Assembly: GCF_036746095.1 (NCBI RefSeq)
Contig: NZ_DAIOEU010000007.1
Span: 60,682 to 124,681 of the forward strand
DNA: 64,000 bases
Reading direction: 5' to 3'
Origin: Dyella_B sp036746095
Lineage (GTDB): Bacteria > Pseudomonadota > Gammaproteobacteria > Xanthomonadales > Rhodanobacteraceae
The position numbers were made by a program, and so were the translations under genes. The notes under the pieces are model-generated. The model was given only the letters and a program-made list of their open reading frames with translations. It had not been told where the DNA came from and made no database searches. Positions within the stretch are counted from its first letter, which is position 1. Each line of letters starts with the position of its first letter. Shown here piece after piece: positions 60,521 to 64,000 of this stretch.

Positions 60521-61879
60521 TTACGCATCCAAGCGCTCAACCTTTCCAACCAGCAATACATATGACAAGGTGCCAAGCACTGCTATCGCCGCGATATAAG
60601 TGATGGCTTTCGAGAAGTCCGCGCCAGTGACGAGAAAGCCGATCACCAGTGGTGTGACGACGGCTGCCAGATTGCCGATCAGGTTGAACACGCCACCCGT
60701 CAGTCCGATAAGCCGTGCAGGTGCAAGTCCAGACACCAGCGACCAGGTAATCGACGCAAAACCATTGCCGAAAAATGCAATGGACATGAAGACGATGACC
60801 CACTCGGTCGACTGCGCGTAGTTGGCGCCGATGATGGATGCCGAGATCAACAAGCCAGAAATAATCGGCAGCTTGCGCGCGGCACCCTGCGAAATGCCTT
60901 GGCGGATCAGCCAGTCCGACAGCAGCCCGGAACTCAGCACGCCGACAAATGCGGCGAGGAACGGCAGCGATGCAAGAAAGCCGGACTTGATGAAGTCCAT
61001 GCCGCGATATTTCACCAGATAAGTCGGAAACCAGGTGAGAAAGAACCAGAGCGTCGAGTTGACCGCGAACTGGCCGATATAGATTCCCCAAAGTTTGCGT
61101 CGGCCCAGGACGAATCCAAGATCGCGCCAGGTCGAAGACGTATGCCTGGCTTCTACAGCAGGTTGGGTATCACCCAGATCGACCAGTCCGCCGCCGCTGC
61201 GGATGACCTCGATCTCGGCTTCATTGACGCCGCGAAACGCACGTGGCTCGCGATAGATGGCGTACCAGAGCACGCCCCAGACAATACCTGCAAGACCGGT
61301 GGCGACGAACACCATGTGCCAACCTATCGCTGTCAGCAGCCATGCCAGTACGGGTGTAAGAAATGCGAGGCCGACAAACTGCCCAGAGGTGTAGAAGCCG
61401 ATCGCCGTGGCGCGCTCGCGCGTTGGGAACCATGCCGTCACGACTCGATTGTTGATCGGGTAGGCCGGCGCCTCCAGTGCGCCCACGACGAGACGAAGCA
61501 CGAACAGTGCGACGAACGATCCGGCAAATCCGAGAAACACGGTAGCGGCAGACCACAGGATGAGTGCGACCGCATAGAGCACCCGCGGCGAAACACGGTC
61601 GACAAGCCAGCCGCCAGGAACCTGCATGAGCGCATAGGTCCAACCGAATGCCGAGAACACAAGCCCTGCGTGTATCGGATCGATATCCAGCTCGCGGAAC
61701 AGCTCCGGGGCGGCGATCGAAAGATTGCTGCGGTCGAGATAGTTGATCACGACCGTTACGAACAGTAGCGCCATGATCACGAACCGCTTTCGTGTCGGCG
61801 CCATCGTGGGGTCTGCCGTGACGGGTGGGGAGGCTGATGCGTGCGAAGCAGGCAGTGCCGACGATGTGCGGTTGTCCAT
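60521..61879 (-). CDS. MFS transporter, anion:cation symporter type (GudP/ExuT-like)
   Basis: 452-residue, 12-helix transporter. The first loop has VTVVINYLDRSNLSIAAPEL, diagnostic of the ACS family that imports sugar acids (glucarate, galactonate, hexuronates), phthalate or tartrate. GWTYALMQVPGGWLVDRVSPRVLY is the MFS helix 2-3 signature. Start ATG 61879 has AAGGACAG upstream; the longer start at 61996 adds a non-conserved stretch. It is divergent from a porin gene across a 436-base region with a large inverted repeat. Confidence 0.92.
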   Translation of the reverse strand: MDNRTSSALPASHASASPPVTADPTMAPTRKRFVIMALLFVTVVINYLDRSNLSIAAPELFRELDIDPIHAGLVFSAFGWTYALMQVPGGWLVDRVSPRVLYAVALILWSAATVFLGFAGSFVALFVLRLVVGALEAPAYPINNRVVTAWFPTRERATAIGFYTSGQFVGLAFLTPVLAWLLTAIGWHMVFVATGLAGIVWGVLWYAIYREPRAFRGVNEAEIEVIRSGGGLVDLGDTQPAVEARHTSSTWRDLGFVLGRRKLWGIYIGQFAVNSTLWFFLTWFPTYLVKYRGMDFIKSGFLASLPFLAAFVGVLSSGLLSDWLIRQGISQGAARKLPIISGLLISASIIGANYAQSTEWVIVFMSIAFFGNGFASITWSLVSGLAPARLIGLTGGVFNLIGNLAAVVTPLVIGFLVTGADFSKAITYIAAIAVLGTLSYVLLVGKVERLDA

Positions 61880-62062
61880 GAGTGCTGTCCTTGTCGCTAT
61901 TGACCGGTCGGTGACCGTGGCGCGTGTGCCGCTTTTTTCTATATCCCGACGTTGCGGTGGCGTCAATATGGGCTTGCACCATCCATCGCCTTGCATGGGG
62001 ACATGGTTTCGCGAAGACCGGCGTTTGCGGGGATTGCACGATGATGCGCCAGCCTCGAAGGT

Positions 62063-62100
62063 TGATTAGTACGAAAAGCTGTGGGCAATCGTACTAATCA
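62063..62100. promoter_or_regulatory. 12-bp-arm inverted repeat between MFS transporter and porin genes
   Basis: TGATTAGTACGA (62063-62074) and TCGTACTAATCA (62089-62100) are perfect complements, separated by AAAGCTGTGGGCAA. It sits in the divergent region 184 bases before the transporter start and 216 before the porin start, consistent with a shared operator. The remaining parts of 61880-62315 contain no supported gene. Confidence 0.6.
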
Positions 62101-62315
62101 TGGGCAGCTCGCGCAGGATGGTCTGTCGCAAAGCAGCACTGCAACGATAGATCTCCTACATGGCGCAATGGGCAAATCTGACTGCAACGTGTTGCTCGGT
62201 GCGGCAACGATGCTGCTTTGATTTTTATTGCCCGGTTGATCACCAGCCATGACGAGGCACATGCATGGGTGCAGTGGTCAACCCGGTTGGGCGCGTTGAG
62301 CATGAGGATACAAGG

Positions 62316-63527
62316 ATGAAAGTGGATCGCTCAAAATTTCATATCACGGTCGCTTGTATCGGCACCGCCCTTTCGTTCGCGGTCATTGCACCGAAGGTAT
62401 CGGCAGAGGTCGCGTTTCATCCCTCCGAAAAAACATCGATCTCGCTTTATGGCGTGCTCGACATGGCAAAGGCTTATTCGAGCAATCAAGGTGGTAGCTC
62501 GAACATCTATACCAGTCAGGGCAGCCTGACCGCCAACCGGATCGGCTTGCTCGGCAGCGCGGATCTAAGCGCCGATACGCAAGCGATGTTTCGACTCGAA
62601 AGTGGTTTCGATGCCATCGCGGGGAAATTCGGTACGCCCGGCTATTTGTTCAATCGCCAGGCATTGGTCGGTGTCAGCAACAAACAATACGGCACGCTTA
62701 GCCTTGGTCGCCAATACACGCCGTACTTTCACTACACAGGAGCGCTTGGTCTGGCCCCAGCGCTGACCGCCGCCACGGGCGCCCATCCCGGCGATGTCGA
62801 TGCGATGGACGCTACCCTGCGCTTGAACAATTCGCTTACTTACACGCTGCCCAAGCTCGGTGGCTGGCAAGCCGGCTTGCAGTACGGCATGGACGGGGCT
62901 ACGGGGCGGCTTTCGCGCGGGAGTACGTGGAGCGCGGCCGTGCGTTATGACTATCAAGCATTCTCCTGGTCGGCCGGCTACATCGGCCTCCACAACATTC
63001 CGGAGCGCAAGGCGATTGCCACGTATGCCAATAACGCCCCGATCAACCGTGGTTACAACTCGGCGGACAACTCGCGAATACTTGCCACGGCGGCGCGCCA
63101 TACGTCCGGCGAGCGGATGGTTGGCCTCAGCTATTCGAATGTGCAATACCGACCAGACGCGGCAACCTCGCTTTTCAAGCAAACGGCGGTGTTCAACACG
63201 GTGGGTCTTGTTTCCACTTATGCATTGACACCGTCGCTGACGCTGGCAGGTGGCTATAGCCATACCGCAGAAGAAGCACGCAACGGCGTGCGTGATCCGG
63301 CGCACTACCATCAATTTTCGGCCGGGCAACTGTATACCTTGTCCAAGTACGTCGCGTTCTATGCCGTGCAGGGGTATCAAACGGCCGGTGGCGAGACGCT
63401 TGGACTGGTCAATGGCATGAGTGCCATCGTTGATGCGGTGGCGTCGGTGGGCGACTCACAAAACGGTACGCCGTCCTCCTCGCCGCACCAGTTCGTGGCC
63501 ATGTTCGGCGTGCGCTTTACGCTTTGA
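62316..63527 (+). CDS. Porin (Gram-negative general porin family)
   Basis: 403-residue outer-membrane porin. Signal peptide 1-30 (IAPKVSA). SISLYGVLDMAKAYSSN opens the barrel, SRIGLLGS-type segment ANRIGLLGSADLSADTQAMFRLESGFD follows, and the C-terminus ends FGVRFTL with the terminal aromatic/Leu of OMPs. The pattern (LFNRQALVGVSNKQYGTLSLGRQYTPYF) is that of the Burkholderia-type porin_4 family. It should admit small hydrophilic solutes. Start 62316 has CAAGG upstream; ATG-like start at 62265 adds 17 residues before the signal. Confidence 0.9.
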   Translation: MKVDRSKFHITVACIGTALSFAVIAPKVSAEVAFHPSEKTSISLYGVLDMAKAYSSNQGGSSNIYTSQGSLTANRIGLLGSADLSADTQAMFRLESGFDAIAGKFGTPGYLFNRQALVGVSNKQYGTLSLGRQYTPYFHYTGALGLAPALTAATGAHPGDVDAMDATLRLNNSLTYTLPKLGGWQAGLQYGMDGATGRLSRGSTWSAAVRYDYQAFSWSAGYIGLHNIPERKAIATYANNAPINRGYNSADNSRILATAARHTSGERMVGLSYSNVQYRPDAATSLFKQTAVFNTVGLVSTYALTPSLTLAGGYSHTAEEARNGVRDPAHYHQFSAGQLYTLSKYVAFYAVQGYQTAGGETLGLVNGMSAIVDAVASVGDSQNGTPSSSPHQFVAMFGVRFTL

Positions 63528-63529
63528 GC

Positions 63530-63554
63530 GACGGGAGGCCCCGGGCCTCCCGTC
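63530..63554. terminator. Perfect hairpin between convergent porin and reductase genes
   Basis: GACGGGAGGCC / GGCCTCCCGTC, 11-bp arms, 3-base loop, starting three bases after the porin stop. No T-run on either side, but the position between converging genes suggests termination. Confidence 0.65.
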
Positions 63555-63566
63555 CACGCAGAGGGA

Positions 63567-64000
63567 TCACCACCCCATGTAATGCCCGCCGTTGATCGCC
63601 AGGTTCGCGCCGGTGATCCAACTGGCGTCTTCGGTCGTAAAGAACGCCACGGCATGCGCGATTTCTTCCGGCTTGCCAAGACGGCCGACGGGAATCTGCG
63701 CCACGATTTTCTCGCGGACTTCTTCTGGTACGGCCATCACCATATCGGTGGCTACATAGCCGGGGGACACAGTGTTGACGGTGATGCCGAAGCGCGCATT
63801 TTCCTGCGCCAGCGAGATGGTGAAGCCATGCATGCCGGCCTTCGCGGCAGCGTAGTTGGCTTGGCCGTACTGGCCTTTCTGGCCGTTGATGGAGCTGATC
63901 TGCACGATGCGACCCCACTTGCGGCTACGCATGTCCTCGATCAATGGGCGGGTGACGTTGAAGCAGGCGTTGAGGTTGGTGTTCACCACGTCCATCCACT
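63567..64000 (-). CDS. phaB: Acetoacetyl-CoA reductase-like SDR (N-terminus outside window)
   Basis: The minus-strand frame is open from the window edge (64000) to the stop at 63567, giving the C-terminal 144 residues or so of an SDR. VQISSINGQKGQYGQANYAAAKAGMHGF contains the catalytic Ser, Tyr and Lys and matches the PhaB subgroup, as do VSPGYVATDMV and the C-terminal NGGHYMGW. PhaB reduces acetoacetyl-CoA to (R)-3-hydroxybutyryl-CoA with NADPH for polyhydroxyalkanoate synthesis. The N-terminal cofactor loop is outside the window, so a related FabG activity is not excluded. Confidence 0.87.
   Translation of the reverse strand, partial: WMDVVNTNLNACFNVTRPLIEDMRSRKWGRIVQISSINGQKGQYGQANYAAAKAGMHGFTISLAQENARFGITVNTVSPGYVATDMVMAVPEEVREKIVAQIPVGRLGKPEEIAHAVAFFTTEDASWITGANLAINGGHYMGW

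Noticed and set aside
1..64000. CRISPR arrays, prophage, rRNA or tRNA genes
   Set aside because: No regularly spaced direct repeats, phage structural genes, integrases or RNA gene signatures were found on reading both strands.

Overview
The window reads as a chromosomal segment of a GC-rich (low-to-mid 60s % by eye) Gram-negative bacterium. Gene content suggests the Lysobacterales (Xanthomonadales), probably Rhodanobacteraceae (Dyella/Luteibacter/Rhodanobacter-like): YajQ, PldA, PBP4, MetNIQ, OPT and YXWGXW proteins, GH18 chitinases and dispersed REP-like palindromes occur together. This placement is inferred from gene content only. No phage, plasmid, CRISPR, rRNA or tRNA gene was seen.

Layout. 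1-15.2 kb: an MFS exporter cut by the window edge, a VOC protein, two tandem paralogous secreted chitinases, a sulfotransferase, a DUF3014 protein, a YXWGXW cell-surface protein, DinB, SDR, ThpR, a secreted methyltransferase, a third GH18 enzyme and an S10 peptidase. 15.3-25.7 kb: lipoprotein, OPT transporter, the overlapping rRNA modification pair rsmC-rsuA, a 292-bp MITE-like element, SelO and a membrane-tethered OmpR-type regulator. 25.8-31.7 kb: FKBP, then aroG preceded by a Tyr/Phe/Trp-rich leader peptide and an intrinsic terminator (a probable attenuator), GNAT-DUF1345, YajQ, BaiN-like flavoprotein and a beta-hydroxyacid dehydrogenase. 31.6-42.2 kb: PhzF, rhomboid, histone-H1-like protein, surface lipoprotein, HELAH peptidase, DUF72, cytochrome c, a structured RNA candidate ahead of pncB, the metNIQ operon and glutathione peroxidase. 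42.2-50.4 kb: dacB, MATE pump, slyD, FAD monooxygenase, pldA and the AlkZ DNA glycosylase. 50.6-52 kb: three tandem cold-shock genes, each with its own terminator; the last two share leader motifs. 52-58.4 kb: esterase-like hydrolase, old yellow enzyme, pirin, DUF962, a GT-C glycosyltransferase, a small class II-like cytochrome and tcdA. 58.7-64 kb: a bicovalent FAD oxidase of lower apparent GC, an ACS-type MFS transporter and a porin around a perfect 12-bp-arm operator, and the C-terminal part of a PhaB-type reductase.

Functional themes. Three chitinases point to chitin degradation. The oxidase-transporter-porin group looks like an acquired module for uptake and oxidation of a sugar or sugar acid. 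Most other genes are housekeeping or stress functions in short transcription units separated by clear hairpin terminators. The most noteworthy non-coding structures are the aroG attenuator, the RNA candidate before pncB, the shared cold-shock leaders, and two kinds of non-autonomous repeat element.
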